From: Linum tenue | Lineage: Eukaryota > Streptophyta > Magnoliopsida > Malpighiales > Linaceae | Reading direction: 5' to 3' | NCBI GenBank assembly: GCA_946122785.1 | Contig: CAMGYJ010000010.1 | Location: 13,305,467 to 13,369,466 of the forward strand | Length of the DNA stretch: 64,000 bases | Shown here: positions 31,455 to 43,340 of the stretch, piece after piece | How positions within the stretch are numbered: the stretch's first letter is position 1 | How the letters are laid out: each line of letters begins with the position of its first letter | Program-made: the position numbers and the translations under genes | The notes under the pieces: generated by a model | Database searches by the model: none | Told to the model about the DNA's origin: nothing | The model's input: the letters and a program-made list of their open reading frames with translations, nothing else

Positions 31455-32887
31455 TCATTCGGGCCTTATTGTACACTTTTTATCCTCGTTTCTCTTTGAC
31501 ATTTGTGGCAATTGAGCTCCAAAAGGGGTGGTTTAACGCTAGGTTTCTTATGTTTCATTGTGTTTCAGAGTCTAATAGGTGACACCAACCCCGGAGTCGA
31601 AAGTTGGAAGAAAATGAGCAAAGACCGGGAAAAGATGAGGAATCAGCCAGTGTTCACGGTCCAACATTGGAGTTCACGATCTCCAGGACCGTGAACTGGA
31701 ACCACAACCCATGAACTGCAAAGCGTCCAGAGTGGTTTTGAGGTTACTAACATCAAGGTTGTTCACGGTCGCTAAGACCATGACTAGGAACCACAAACCG
31801 TGAACCCCAGAAGTGAAGCGATGCGTTTTGGTCCAGTTCACTGTGTTCACGAACGCATCTTGATGTTCACGGCCGTGAACTTGGGGCGTGAACTGGGCAC
31901 GATCTCAGTATAAAAGGTCAGCTGAAAGGAAGAAGAAATGGACGGACCTAGTGTGAGAAATTTCTTCTTCTTCAGATTTCTAGAGTGTGAATGTGACGAA
32001 CCAAAGAAGAGGAGAAGCTAGTGTTTCATCTTTAAGCAAGGAATTGTGAATTCCTCCACCCAAGGAGGATCTCTTCAATACAAGGAGCAAGGCTAGCATC
32101 TCTTTTATGGTATTCCTTCTTCTCTCTTGTGTTTTCCCTTCTCTTTTATGGGTGTTTGCAAACTCTAGCTACAATTATGTGAATGCTTGTATGAATTGAA
32201 TGATTTGTGTGTGGTTGTGTTTAATGTGAATGTGGAGGTATTATTCAAGAACGATTATGGTGTGTGAAAGCCTATCAATCTAATTGTCATTCTAACCTAG
32301 GTAGAGAGAATACCCCCTTCCTTTCTTTGAAAGAGGCTTGAATGATAGGTTTTCTTTGGCAATTCAGTGTCTCCTAGTTAGGTTAATGCAGGGCAAACCT
32401 CCTATTTCATTTTAGCACCTTGGGTTTAGTTGTGGGTGGCCGTTTGAACTCCGATTCGAGGGTGAAGTCTAACCAATCCTTAGTCAATAGGTTGAGAGAG
32501 TCGCATTAGTAGCTTGTATCATATCCCCTTTCATCAACCTAGTGACTAAGAGGGTAGCTTTGGCTACTTGTTAGACTTCCCTGCAGTTTACAACCCCCTC
32601 ACCACTCAAGGCCATTCGATCCATCAAGCGTAATTGCTAGCTACGGGGAGCAACACCCGGGTGAAGCCTTCTCAATTAGTGTCAAAACCATTTCTCTTTG
32701 CAAGTACTTCAGCTTTAGATCTTTGTTTTTACCAAAACCATCTGCTATATAATGTTTCAAACAATCGAAGTAGCGGTACATGGGCCTGTGCGGGTTGATA
32801 TTTAAACATACTTGCCCTATATTGCACCAATTTAAGGTTTATACTTGGGTCTTAGGTGAGATTTTATGTGATAGTTAGAGCGAGTCA
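31455..32887 (+). repeat. Second copy of the element III-type LTR, probably solo
   Basis: Homologous over its length to the LTR at 12790-13365 plus 30616-31340. It carries TTCACGGCCGTGAA near 31868, CAGTATAAAAGG near 31909 and an end GCGAGTCA at 32887. Both sides are Copia sequence in the same orientation. No target duplication is visible, and about 25 codons of Copia appear lost, so the left edge is approximate. Confidence 0.7.
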
Positions 32888-33787
32888 CGATTTCAACCAG
32901 ATTGCAGACAACTTCGTTAGCCATAGCCACGTTATCACCACCTATCGGCTCGTAGGTTGAGAACAGTCCTTATTCGGAGACATATGATATGAAGCTGCAG
33001 TATCCAAAAATCACACATCGCGACAATGTGCCTTCTCATCTACACCCAAGGCGAGATCGTCTTTAGAACTGTTGTCCACTTCTGCCTCGGCAACTGAACC
33101 TTGGTTCTTATGTTGCCCTCTCTTTCTAGGACAATTGTACTTCCAATGCCCCAATTCCTTACATATGTGATAGGGATCGCTTGGCTGTGGACTGAGACCC
33201 TTAGATTCGAGTTTCTTTTCGAATTCCCTTTACCAGATTTCTTCTTCCCCTTTCCACCTATAGCAGACAATCCTTATGCTTCACCACCTGTACAAGACCT
33301 GGATGCCTTAGGCATGATCTCTCTCGTGTGAAGAGCAGATATGACGTCCTCCAACGACAAGCTATCTTTACCACAAGTAAAAGAATCTACAAATTTCTCA
33401 TATGAACTCGGAAAAGACGCAAAAAGGATTAGGGCCGCATCTTTCGTTGTCAACTTGCATCCTTAAGCTGAACAATCGTTGCTTGAGATACATCTTCAAC
33501 CAGAAGCCTGCGACAATCTTCTCAGCAGCGACTTCAATGACGATGTCATCAGACCATGATAACATGATTGTCGAGCGGGTATTCTCCTCAAGGGTATTCC
33601 ACTCATCGTCATTGACCGCTACCTTCTTCTATTATGCAGACAGCGACCCCCACAACCCTTGTTGTTTTAATAAAACATGCATCTTGATCAGTCATATACC
33701 AAAACTGTTATTCCCTATGAACTTCTCGATCTTCATGTTTATCGACATCATTCTTTAATCTTGAAAACCTAGCCTGATTTCCAACCA
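32888..33787 (-). pseudogene. Copia gag-protease, minus strand
   Basis: Minus-strand reading gives a degraded Gag. A zinc-knuckle region reads YHICKELGHWKYNCPRKRG, where the first cysteine of C-x2-C-x4-H-x4-C has become tyrosine. The protease start FLDTAASYHMSPNKD follows, with D-T-A in place of the usual D-S/T-G/A. Several stops and frame changes interrupt it. Gag would form the particle and protease would mature it; this copy is non-functional. The sequence is cut at 32888 by the inserted LTR. Confidence 0.7.
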
Positions 33788-33800
33788 GGCTCTGATACCA
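33788..33800 (-). other. Copia primer binding site
   Basis: Minus strand TGGTATCAGAGCC, two bases from the LTR end at 33803; tRNA-iMet type. Confidence 0.85.
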
Positions 33801-33802
33801 CT

Positions 33803-34104
33803 TGTTATGAATGTTTCTCTCCGGATCTGGAAATAGTTGGATTCGACAATTCAAGAAAATGAAGCACAAGAACACACATGCCACACGATTTACGTGGTTC
33901 ACTAATACATTGTGTGTTAGCTAGTCAATGGTCAGGAGAGAGCCGGTTTCATATAATTTTTGGAGATACAAATTATAGAGGAGTATTCTCCAAGGTCCAA
34001 CCCTAACCAAGATGATAAAGGAAAAGCAGTTACAAACTAGGCCCAGAACACGAATCCGAACAACGAGACCCCCATGACATATAGTCATAGCGCCAGATAG
34101 TCTG
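33803..34104 (-). repeat. Copia 5' LTR, minus strand
   Basis: The minus-strand 3' end is CATTCATAACA at 33803. It contains GAACCACGTAAATC near 33900, typical of Copia LTR leaders and also present near 60842-60855. The outer end is not defined. Confidence 0.6.
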
Positions 34105-36187
34105 GTTCAAGTGATATCAACACCGGGATCATCTTTGCTATATCGGATAGCTAGTGGGCAGTGGCTCAACCCACTCAGTTGGTACCGAATAAAGGCATGA
34201 TGATTGTGGTCCCGAATGAGAAGAATGATTGATCCCAATGCGGACTTTGACTGAGTGGTGTGTCTGCATCGACTATCGCTGCCTAAACAATGAAACCAGG
34301 AAGGACCACGTCTCGCTCCCATTTATGGATTAGATGCTGCATAGGCTGGCGGGACACAAGTTCTACTGCTTCCTCGATGGCATGTCTGGGTACTTCCATA
34401 TCCCTATTACATTCGAAGACAAGGAAAATACCACTTTAACCTGTCCCTTTGGCACTTTTGCATATCAGCGGATTCCCTTTGGTCTCTGTAATGCATCGCC
34501 AACCTTACAGCGGTGTATGATTGCGATCTTCGACCGACTACTTATAGAGATCATGGAATTCTTTATCAATGACTTCTCGGTATATGGAGACTCCTTCTTT
34601 CATTGTCTCCATAAGTTGGAACTTGTCCCGAAGACGTGTGAAGAGACGAACATGGCACTCAGTTGGGAGAAGTGTCATTTCTTGGTTCGTGAAGGGATTG
34701 TGCTTGGGCACAAGATCTCCAAGCTGGGGATTTAGGTAGATTGGGCGAAGATTGAGACGATCAGCAAGTTACCTCCTCCTGTTTTTGTGAAAGGGATCCA
34801 CAGTTTCTATGTCATGCAGACTTCTAACGAAGATTCATCAAGGATTTCTCGAAGATAGCCTTGCCCTTGACCAAGCTTCTTGAGAAGAATGCACCATTTC
34901 ATTTCACTCCTTAGTGCACAACTACATTTGATACCTTGAAGAAGAAGCTTACCCATGCACCCATCATTGTGACTCCAGATTGGTCTATACCATTTGAGTT
35001 GATGTGTGATGCGAGTGACTAAGCGGTCGGAGTCATTCTGGGACAGAGACGCGACTAACATTTCCAGCCTATCTACTACACATCCAAGACCTTGAATGAT
35101 GCATAAGAAAACTACACCACCATAGAGGAGTTGCTTGTAGTGGTGAATGCCTTTGATAAGTTCCGACCATACCTGGTGCTTTCTCGTGTAGTGGTCTACA
35201 TTGACCACTCTGTCATCCAATACTTGATGACCAAGGTTGATGCCAAGCTTAGGCTCATCCGCTCGATCCTGCTACTGCAGAAGTTTGACATCGAGATCCG
35301 GGATAAGAAAGGAGCAGAGAACATTGCGGCAGATCTTCTTTCACGGCTGGAAGCCTCTCTACTAAACAACTTTTTTGGAAGATATCAATAACTCTTTCCC
35401 GGATGAGCGATTGCTAGCGCTCTGCTTGGTGAAGAGTGTCACCCCTTGGTACTCTGATTTTGCCACCTATCTGGTGGGCTAACAGTTGCCTAAGGGGATG
35501 GACACTCACGCTAAGTGCAAGTTCTTCTCCAAACTAAAGTACTATATTAGGGGGGATCCATACCTCTTTAGGATCAGAGCAGATGCATTCTATGATGGTG
35601 CATGATGGAGCACGAAATGGGAGACATCTTGTCTCACTATGACAATAGGCCCACTGGAGGAATATGCATGGAATGAAAAGTTCTACAGTCGGGCTTCTAA
35701 TGGCCCAAACTCTTCAAGGATGCATATGCCTTCGCAGGCCAGTGCGATCGCTGCCAATACTCAAATAACATCTTTACCCTTGATGAGATGCACCAGAATT
35801 CATTTTTGACTTGTGAGATATTTTATGTCTGGGGCATCAACTTCATGGGTCCCTTTCCTCCTTCTTTCGGTAATCTTTACATACTAGTTGTTGTAGAATA
35901 CGTCTCGAGGTGGGTAGAAACGCAGGCCATGCCCACCAATGATGCAAAATGTGTGTACTTATTTTTGAAGCAGCTCTTTTCCCAGTTCGGGACACCAAAA
36001 CCTATCATTAGCGACAGAGGAACTCATTTTCAAGGGAAATTCCCTAAATTCCTCTCTAGCTATGATGTTAAACGTAAGGTGTCCATAGATTACCACCCTC
36101 AGATTGGTCTACCAAAATCGATGATACTCTTTGTGCATATAGGACAGCCTACAGGACGTCGATTGCTACCTCTCCATATTGGCTTGT
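34105..36187 (+). pseudogene. Element VII pol: RT, RNase H and integrase, first part
   Basis: Homologous to element IV from about 40556 onward. RT blocks are readable (FLDGMSGYFHIPI, GTFAYQRIPFGLCNA). The catalytic F-M-D-D of element IV is here F-I-N-D (about 34562), so the first metal-binding aspartate is lost. RNase H appears in pieces (the CDAS block near 35005; VVYIDHSVIQYLM near 35190). Integrase follows, with a damaged zinc region and [14 protein letters not shown], where the catalytic D is changed to N. Many stops and frame changes interrupt it. Element IV interrupts the C-terminal integrase region at 36188, and it resumes at 49158. The RT would copy RNA to DNA and the integrase would insert it; this copy is long dead. 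Confidence 0.8.
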
Positions 36188-37609
36188 TGATAGACCGTTA
36201 TTTACACATGTTTTTACCCCTGCTCTTACTCCGTTTGAGGTGTTGATTCTCGTGTTTTAGGCCGATTTCACGCTAGGTTGTGCTTGTTTATGATATTTCA
36301 GGTCCTAGTACGTGAATGGAGGCTTGGGAGCGAGTTTGGGGTCGATTGGACGAGGATCGGACGCATGGCGAGGTTCTAAGGAAGCTGCACGGCCACACAT
36401 AAAGACCACACGGCCGTGCAACTGAAAATCCAGGCCGTGTGGAATTGTGCGAGAACAAACACGGGCAGTCCTGGGAGTCACACGGCCGTGCAAGTTGCAA
36501 AATTGGCTGTGTGATTTCCACCGAGAGCAAACACGAGCAACTCAGGAAATCCACACGGCCGTGCAACCTTGGCCGTGTGAGATGGCTGAAAATCGAATTA
36601 ATGGGACGGTGCATTTTGACTCGCACGGCCACTTGGGTGAGCCACACGGCCGTGTGGCCTGCCCGTGTGAGTCGGGAAATTCTGGTTTTTAAGCAGATTT
36701 CAGCCAAAACATAAGGGGATTCGAGTTTTAGAGAGACAGAACGATTCCTAGAGAGAGAAAGCGACGAACAAGAGTCTCCAAGTCCCCTAGCTTGATCTTC
36801 AACACCATTGGAGCTTGGCTTGAGCTTGGAGAAGTGCCGATTCAACGTCCAGGAGTAGAAATCCATCTTCACAGTATGGTTTCCGCATCTGATTCTGCTG
36901 TTGCTTCTTTCTCCATGGAGTAGTTCTCCCATTCATCTGGGTGTGGGAAACCCTAGTTCTGTATGTTAGGATTGAGTGTATGAACCCAAGTACTGTTTCT
37001 ATGAATTGATTATATTCGATTGAGGTTTGAACGATTGAATGACTTGAATCCTGATCAAATTCCTGTTGTTTCTGCTTTAACCTAGAATGAGAATATATGT
37101 CTAGGTTAATAGAGTATCCTTGATTGAAGGTAGTGAATTGGTGACTTTAGTCGAGGAGCCAATTCGCTATTCTGTACCGAATTCCATTCGGTAGTGGAGG
37201 TTTGGTTCGTTAGGGCCTCAATCTGTTTACTCCGGTGGAGGTTAGTCGCCTGCTAGAGACTCAGATTGAGAGGGTCTGAAGACCTTTAGTCGAGACTTCG
37301 GACTGTTTGAGAACCTTCCGCAGTATAACTATCATAGAAATTGAACTTGGTAATTACAATCCGGCTTAACTGCAGACTAGGGGGAACCATATCCGGGTGA
37401 CCTCTCTTAACCTGAAAACAACCGTTTAGTTGCTTTGCTTGCTTGTTAGTTTAGATCTTCACTAAAGTTTCACTGCTAGATAACAAGAATTCACCGAGTA
37501 GTCATCACATCTAGGACCCGGGTTGACATTAAAACCCAAACCCGCTATACTACGCTTTAGGAAGTGGTTACACTTGGCCATTTTCTAGAGTGACAGTAGG
37601 AGTGAGTCA
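36188..37609 (+). repeat. Element IV 5' LTR
   Basis: The array of CACACGGCCGTG type spans about 36386-36672, including GCCACACGGCCGTGTGGC near 36640. GGTTTTTAAGC follows as a TATA-like box, and a donor-like GGGTGTGGG lies at 36939. Downstream of the array it resembles the LTR of element I. Confidence 0.92.
36386..36672 (+). promoter_or_regulatory. Palindrome array in LTR IV
   Basis: Five full CACACGGCCGTG-type palindromes or near-palindromes, with half-sites GGCCGTGTG and CACGGGCA, lie upstream of TTTTTAAG. The same motifs form the internal array at 43341-43670. Confidence 0.65.
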
Positions 37610-37615
37610 AGTTTT

Positions 37616-37633
37616 TGGCGCCGTTGCCGGGGA
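37616..37633 (+). other. Primer binding site of element IV, tRNA-Asp type
   Basis: TGGCGCCGTTGCCGGGGA, intact, after the LTR end at 37609. Confidence 0.9.
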
Positions 37634-37757
37634 CGGCTAGGTTGTTGAAGAAAAGTGATTTCTGTTACTTTAGCACTTTCATTTTCGCATTGAGTGTTTG
37701 TTTTTTCCCACTTGTGCCTTCACGGGTTTGCATTGCTTGATTGTGTGCAGATAGTGC

Positions 37758-38974
37758 ATGACCCGTAGCCAATCGGGATGTTTACTGCCGTTGAATCCTG
37801 AGATTGAGCGCACTTGCAAACAACTTTGGAGACAACAGCGATCTAGACTGGCTATGGTGGAGCGCAGAGACGGCCAATTGAGCAGCGAATCCGAGGACGA
37901 GTACGAGATGGAAGGCGATCAGAACCCACCTCCTCAGAACCAGTTCCTGGGGAACGACCCCAATCCCCAGGCAGCTGGGGTCCATCATCATCCACCACCA
38001 CCGGGTCCCACCTTGGAGTATTACTACACTCCTCGAATTGCTGACATCTGCCCGGTCATCCTCTATCCACCGATTCCAGCAAACAACTTCGAGATCAAGC
38101 CATGCTGGATTCAACTCATTACTTCCTCTATCCAGTTCCATGGCTTGAAGGATGAGGAGGCCCGGGCACATCTTTCCCGTTTTTTGCAGCTGACAAACGG
38201 GTTCAAGCTGAACGGTGTTCCGGATGACGCAATCCGCCTTCACCTCTTCCCCCATTCTCTGGCGGGGAATGCTAAGAGGTGGTTGGAGACCCAGCCCCCA
38301 CTGTCCATCACTTCTTGGGACGATCTGGCTGACAAGTTCGTGCACAGGTACTATCCGGCATCGAAGACCACAGAGATTCAGCGGGAGATCACTCACTTCC
38401 GCCAAGAGCCAGATGAGTCACTTCGTGATGCATGGGAGCGGTACATGGGATACTTCTGGCAGTGTCCCCATCATGGCTTCTGCGATGCATTCACAGTGGG
38501 GAACTTCTACAACGCCCTCACCCCAGGTCCGGGTTAGAGCAGCAGGTGGCTGAGTTGGTGCAGACATTGAAGCAACCCAACAGTCTCCTTCCGGGCCGAG
38601 GTGTAGCTACGCCTCCAGTAGCTCAGTGTTAGTGGTGTGAGAGCCCGAACCACCTGGTGGAGGATTGTCAGTCTATGAGGGAGTCCTCTACTCCCCAAGA
38701 GCAGGTGGAATTTATCGCCAATGCTTGGCGCCTGGACCCATACAGCAATACCTACAATGAGGGATGGCCCCAACATCCTAACTTTGCCTGGAGCAGCAAC
38801 ACCAACAAACCACCTGGTTTCCCAGCACCAGCAGGTGGTTTTCAGCAGAGGCAGCCCTACCAGCCTAGGCAGGGGCAGCCATTCCAGCAGCCCCAGCGCC
38901 AGTATGCCCAGCCTCCAGCAACCGCAGCTCCAGATACTCAGATGGCTGATCTGAAGAATATATTGTAGGCATTC
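37758..38974 (+). pseudogene. Element IV gag
   Basis: The ATG at 37758 follows the acceptor-like GTGTGCAG. The first 259 codons (MTRSQSGCLLPLNPE to FYNALTPG) are open and nearly identical to element I Gag, including the capsid-like domain with AGNAKRWLE and DESLRDAWER. Relative to element I, about 170 bp are then missing near 38525, which shifts the frame. A TAG at 38630 interrupts the zinc knuckle (AQC-stop-WCES) where element I has CAG, and a further TAG lies near 38966. The Gln/Pro-rich linker (QQRQPYQPRQGQPFQQPQ) is conserved. Gag forms the particle and packages RNA; this copy cannot be translated through. Confidence 0.85.
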
Positions 38975-39690
38975 ATGACCACCAGTCAGGCGAATTTCAC
39001 GAGGATGGATCAGACCATAGCCTCACTAGAGGCAGGCCAGAGAAACCTGGAGGCAGGCCAGAGAAACCAAGGTGCCATTCTGCAGGATCTCCAGCACCAG
39101 ATTGGGAGCTTAGCTCGCCAGAACACTACCAGGGCACCGGGGACTCTGCCTGTCACCACTGTTCCCAATCCTCGTGACCCTCAAGAGCAGCTGGACGCCA
39201 TCACCACCAGGAGTGGCAAGACCATATCTGCTGCTCCTGCCCAGCCCAGGCGAGATGAACCACTACCTGCTTCAACACCTCCAGCTGATACTGCAGAAGT
39301 GGGGGAAGGCAGCGCAGCACCCGCTCCCAAGCCACAACCTGTGGTTATGGAGCATACACCCCAGCTGCCCTTCCCCACTCGACTCCATAAAGACAGGCTG
39401 GAGACAGAGTTTGCAAAGTTCATGGCAATGTTGAAGCAGGTCAACATCAGCATGCCGTTCGTGGAGGCACTGTCGAAGATGCCCAAGTATGCCAAGTTTA
39501 TGAAAGACCTCCTCACCAACAAGAAGAAACTTGGGGATCTTTCGACAGTGATGCTCAGCGAGGAGTGTTCTGCTATCCTGCAGAACAAGCTGCTCGAGAA
39601 GCGCAAAGACCCAGGGAGTTTCACTATCCCTCTTGTTATTGGCAGCATGCATGTAGGAAAGTCCTTGGCGGACCTAGGCGCTAGATAAAT
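38975..39690 (+). pseudogene. Element IV gag C-terminus and protease N-terminal half
   Basis: Open from 38975 to 39688. It starts in the Gag linker (MTTSQANFTRMDQTIASLE, a helical segment that contains a short internal duplication of LEAGQRN). It then reads through KPQPVVMEHTPQLPFPTRL to the protease domain up to KSLADLGA. One base is missing just after the catalytic LADLGA relative to elements A and I, so the frame ends at 39688 and the rest of the protease continues in another frame from 39694. Protease normally cleaves Gag and Pol in the immature particle. Confidence 0.85.
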
Positions 39691-39693
39691 GTC

Positions 39694-41892
39694 ATGCCCT
39701 ATAAATTGTTTAAGAAGCTAGACCTAGGTGAACCTAGAGCTACTAGGATGAGCATTCAGTTAGCTGATCGTTCTATCGTGCATCCTAGGGGTATCATTGA
39801 GGACTTGCTTTTTAATGTAGGTGCATTCACATATCCTGTTGATTTTGTTATTTTGGATATAAATGAGGATGTGGATGTGCCTTTGATTTTGGGTAGACCA
39901 TTTCTCGCCACCGCCAAGGTGCTTATTAATGTGCATAGTGGTAAATTGATCTTGCGTGCTGGTGATGAACAGGCTACTTTTTCTGTGTCTGACAATGGGA
40001 AACATTCTCATTTGCATGATGACATAGACTACTGTGATGTGCTTACCGATTTTGAGACCGCACTCGCCATCACGAGTGCGGGTACTGATGATGCTCTTGA
40101 GCGTTGTATTTTGCTAGGTGAGCAGGCATCGCAGGAGCCGCAGCTGGCGGAGCAGCTGGCCGCATTGGAGAGTGGCCCCTTCTTGGAGGGCGACAGGTTG
40201 TTTAAGCCGATCTCATCCTCTACTCGCATCACCACCTCCTTGGAGGAACCACCAGAGCTGGAGCTTAAGCCCCTCCCTCCTCATTTGGAGTATGCATTTC
40301 TCCGGGAGGGGAATAAGCTGCCAGTCATCATCAGTTCGACCCTCACACCCGAGCAGAAGACCAGACTGGTGGCCTTGCTGAAGCAGTACGAGCGAGCTTT
40401 AGCATGGAAGATCACAGATATCCGGGGAATCGGCCCCTCCTTTTGCTCACACCGGATACTGCTGGAGGATGAGATGCGGCCAGTGAGGCAGCCACAGAGG
40501 AGATTGACACCGAACCTGGAGGCTGTGGTTCGGGCAGAGATCGTGAAGCTGATGGACGCGGGGATCATCTTCGCCATTTCTGACAGCGAGTGGGTCAGTC
40601 CCACCCAGGTGGTGCCCAAAAAGGGTGGGATGACTGTGGTGCCTAACGAGAAGAACGAGCTCATTCCGATGCGCACGGTGACTGGGTACCGTGTTTGCAT
40701 CGACTATCGGCGTCTCAACGATGCCACTCGGAAGGACCATTTCCCGCTGCCGTTCATTGATCAGATGCTGGAGAGACTGGCGGGGCACGAGTTCTACTGC
40801 TTCCTGGATGGGATGTCCGGGTACTTTCAGATCCCTATAGCACCGGAGGACCAGGCGAAGACCACTTTCACCTGCTCCTTCGGCACATTTGCTTACCGGA
40901 GGATTCCATTCGGGCTATGCAACGCCCCAGCCACTTTTCAACGATGCATGCTCGCCATCTTTGACCGTCTGGTCGGCAAGATCATGGAGGTCTTTATGGA
41001 CGATTTCTCGGTTTATGGAGACTCCTTCTCTCATCGTCTCCATAACCTGGAACTTGTTCTTAAACGGTGTGAAGAAACGAACCTGGCACTGAGTTGGGAG
41101 AAGTGTCATTTCATGGTTCGAGAAGGCATAGTTCTTGGGCATAAGATCTCCAAGATGGGGATTGAGGTGGACAGAGCAAAGATCGAGACTATCAGCAAGC
41201 TGCCTCCTCCTACATCTGTTAAGGGGATCCGGAGTTTTCTTGGCCATGCAGGTTTCTACAGGCGGTTCATCAAGGATTTCTCGAAGATCGCCCTGCCCCT
41301 GACCAAGCTTCTAGAGAAGGATGCCCCCTTCCTGTTCATTGATGCTTGCACAGCGGCGTTCACCAACTTGAAGGAGAAGCTCACCCAGGCTCCTATCATG
41401 GTTGTTCCAGACTGGTCCCTACCATTTGAGCTGATGTGCGACGCCAGTGACTTTGCTGTTGGAGCTGTTTTGGGGCAGAGGCGAGATCAACATTTCCGGC
41501 CTATCTACTACGCCTCGAAAACTCTGAATGATGCCCTGGAGAACTACACCACCACAGAGAAGGAGCTTCTTGCAGTGGTGTTTGCCTTCGATAAATTTCG
41601 TCCCTATCTGGTCTTGTCCCATGTGACCGTGTACACAGATCACTCCGCGATTAGATACCTGATGAGCAAGGCCGATGCCAAGCCTCGGCTCATACGATGG
41701 ATCTTGCTACTGCAGGAGTTTGATATTGAGATCCGGGACAAGAAGGGAGCAGAAAATGTTGCAGCTGATCACCTCTCCCGGTTGGACGCACCTCCTGCGG
41801 ACAACCTCGTGGAGGAGATTGACGACTCCTTCCCAGATGAGAGGTTGATGATGATGTGCTTGGTGGAGAGTGTCACCCCCCTGGTATTCTGA
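39694..41892 (+). pseudogene. Element IV protease C-terminal half, reverse transcriptase and RNase H
   Basis: 732 codons are open. Residues 1-95 complete the protease (PLILGRPFLATA). A linker of about 110 residues follows. RT covers about 215-540: VCIDYRRLNDATRKDHFPLPFID, FLDGMSGYFQI and the catalytic FMDD at residues 434-437 (40993-41004). RNase H runs from about 575, with LMCDASDFAVGAVLG (catalytic D at 583), TEKELLAVVFA and YTDHSAIRYLM. The end of the frame (ESVTPLVF) results from an extra C in a C-run near 41880; the homologous sequence in element VII reads on into integrase. This is the best-preserved pol segment in the window. It matches the Athila branch of Ty3/gypsy and lies downstream of gag as expected. 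Confidence 0.9.
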
Positions 41893-43160
41893 TTTTGCGA
41901 ACTATTTGGTGGGCCAGCAGCTGCCAAAGGGGATGGCAACTCACGCCAAGAGGAAGTTTTTCTCCGATCTGAAGTACTACTTCTGGGATGACCCTCATCT
42001 TTTTCGGATCGGAGCCGACGGGATCATCCGTCGTTGTGTCATGGAGAGTGAGATGGAGGGCATTCTATCTCACTGTCATGAGGGACCTACTGGCGGTCAT
42101 CACGGAGGAAACCGCACGGCGAGGAAGGTGCTCCAGTCGGGCTTTTACTGGCCCACACTCTTCAAGGATGCAGACGCCTTCGCACGCAGGTGCGACCGAT
42201 GCCAGAGGTCAGGTAACATCTCTGCCCGTGATGAGATGCCCCAGAATGTGTTTATAACCTGTGAGATTTTTTATGTCTGGGGTATCGACTTCATGGGCCC
42301 CTTCCCTCCATCTTTTGGTAATACCTATATTCTGGTTGCTGTTGACTACGTCTCTAGGTGGGCTGAGGCGCAAGCTTTGCCCACTAATGATGCTAGACGT
42401 GTTTGTGGTTTTTTTGAAGCAGCTATTCTCCCGTTTCGGGACACCCAGAGCCATCATAAGCGATAGAGGCACCCATTTCCAGGGCCTATTTGATAAACTA
42501 CTGTCTCGCTATGGTGTGACTCACAAGGTGTCCGTGGCCTATCACCCTCAGACCAGTGGCTAGGCCGAGCTGACGAACCGAGAGCTCAAGCGGATCCTGG
42601 AGAAAACGGTGGATCAGTCCCGCAAAGATTGGTCCACCAAGCTCGATGATGCTCTTTAGGCGTATCGCACTGCCTACAAGACACCCATTGGTACTTCACC
42701 GTACCGGCTTGTCTATGGAAAGGCATGCCATTTGCCCGTGGAGCTAGAGCACAAGGCCTTCTGGGCCCTTAAGCTGCTCAACTTGGATGTTCGTGTTGCA
42801 GGTATCGAGCGAAAAATGCAGATGTTGGAGCTGGAAGAGTGGCGTTACCACACCTATGAGAACACCAAGCTGTACAAGAAGCGCACTAAGCGCCTACACG
42901 ATGCATGATTGCGGGGTCCGAAAGAGTTCCAGGTTGGTGATCGAGTTCTCCTTTATAACTCTCGCAGGAAGCTCTTTCCTGGAAAACTCCGCTCTCGGTG
43001 GTCTGGACCGTTCACGGTCACACAGGTGTTCCCGTATGGCACAATCGAGATTGCCAACCCACAAACTGAACCATTTAAAGTGAATGGCCATCGTCTCAAG
43101 CTCTACCTGGGAGACGAGGTCGAACGTGCGGAGTTGGTAGTGGAACTCGCGGACCCTTAG
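41870..43160 (+). pseudogene. Element IV integrase
   Basis: After the C-run frameshift, the zinc-binding region is intact ([16 protein letters not shown] then CDRCQRSG, the H-H-C-C pattern). The core has D in [12 protein letters not shown] and, after a frameshift near 42410, D in [11 protein letters not shown] and E in AELTNREL, completing D-D-E. The C-terminal region ([19 protein letters not shown]) ends at NGHRLKLYL and ELADP, with the stop at 43158. Stops interrupt it at 42561 (TAG for Q), 42657 (TAG for W) and 42906 (TGA). Integrase would insert the element DNA. Its C-terminal segment is the relative of the tails fused to protease in elements A and I. Confidence 0.88.
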
Positions 43161-43172
43161 TTCCGCCATGGG

Positions 43173-43222
43173 CGTCCAGCTAAAAAGACGGTAAAGAAGC
43201 GCTTGTGGGGAGGCAACCCCAC
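43173..43222 (+). other. Post-stop tandem hairpins of element IV
   Basis: CGTC/GACG (43173-43190) and GTGGGG-AGGCAA-CCCCAC (43205-43222), following the integrase stop. Confidence 0.65.
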
Positions 43223-43340
43223 CGAGGTTTGCATTTTCTTACTCTTTTTCCTTTGATTTTTTGTGTTTTTGAGTCTTGAGATGTTGATCCAGTGTCAAGT
43301 GTCGTTTTTGAGTGAAAACAGGTTGAATTCGGGGCTCCAG

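Larger units (their letters stand above)
31341..34104 (-). mobile_element. Minus-strand Copia element, fragmented
   Basis: Read on the minus strand from the right: an LTR ending CATAACA at 33803, a tRNA-iMet primer site (33800-33788), gag and protease (33780-32888), then after an inserted LTR a piece of the pre-integrase region (31454-31341). The integrase, RT and other LTR are gone. The right boundary, near 34104 where element VII pol sequence begins, is approximate. Confidence 0.7.

Noticed and set aside
36288..36932. 214-codon minus-strand ORF in the element IV LTR, and similar ones at 43239-43790
   Set aside because: They are read through palindrome arrays, where both strands avoid stops by composition; not conserved between the two LTR copies.
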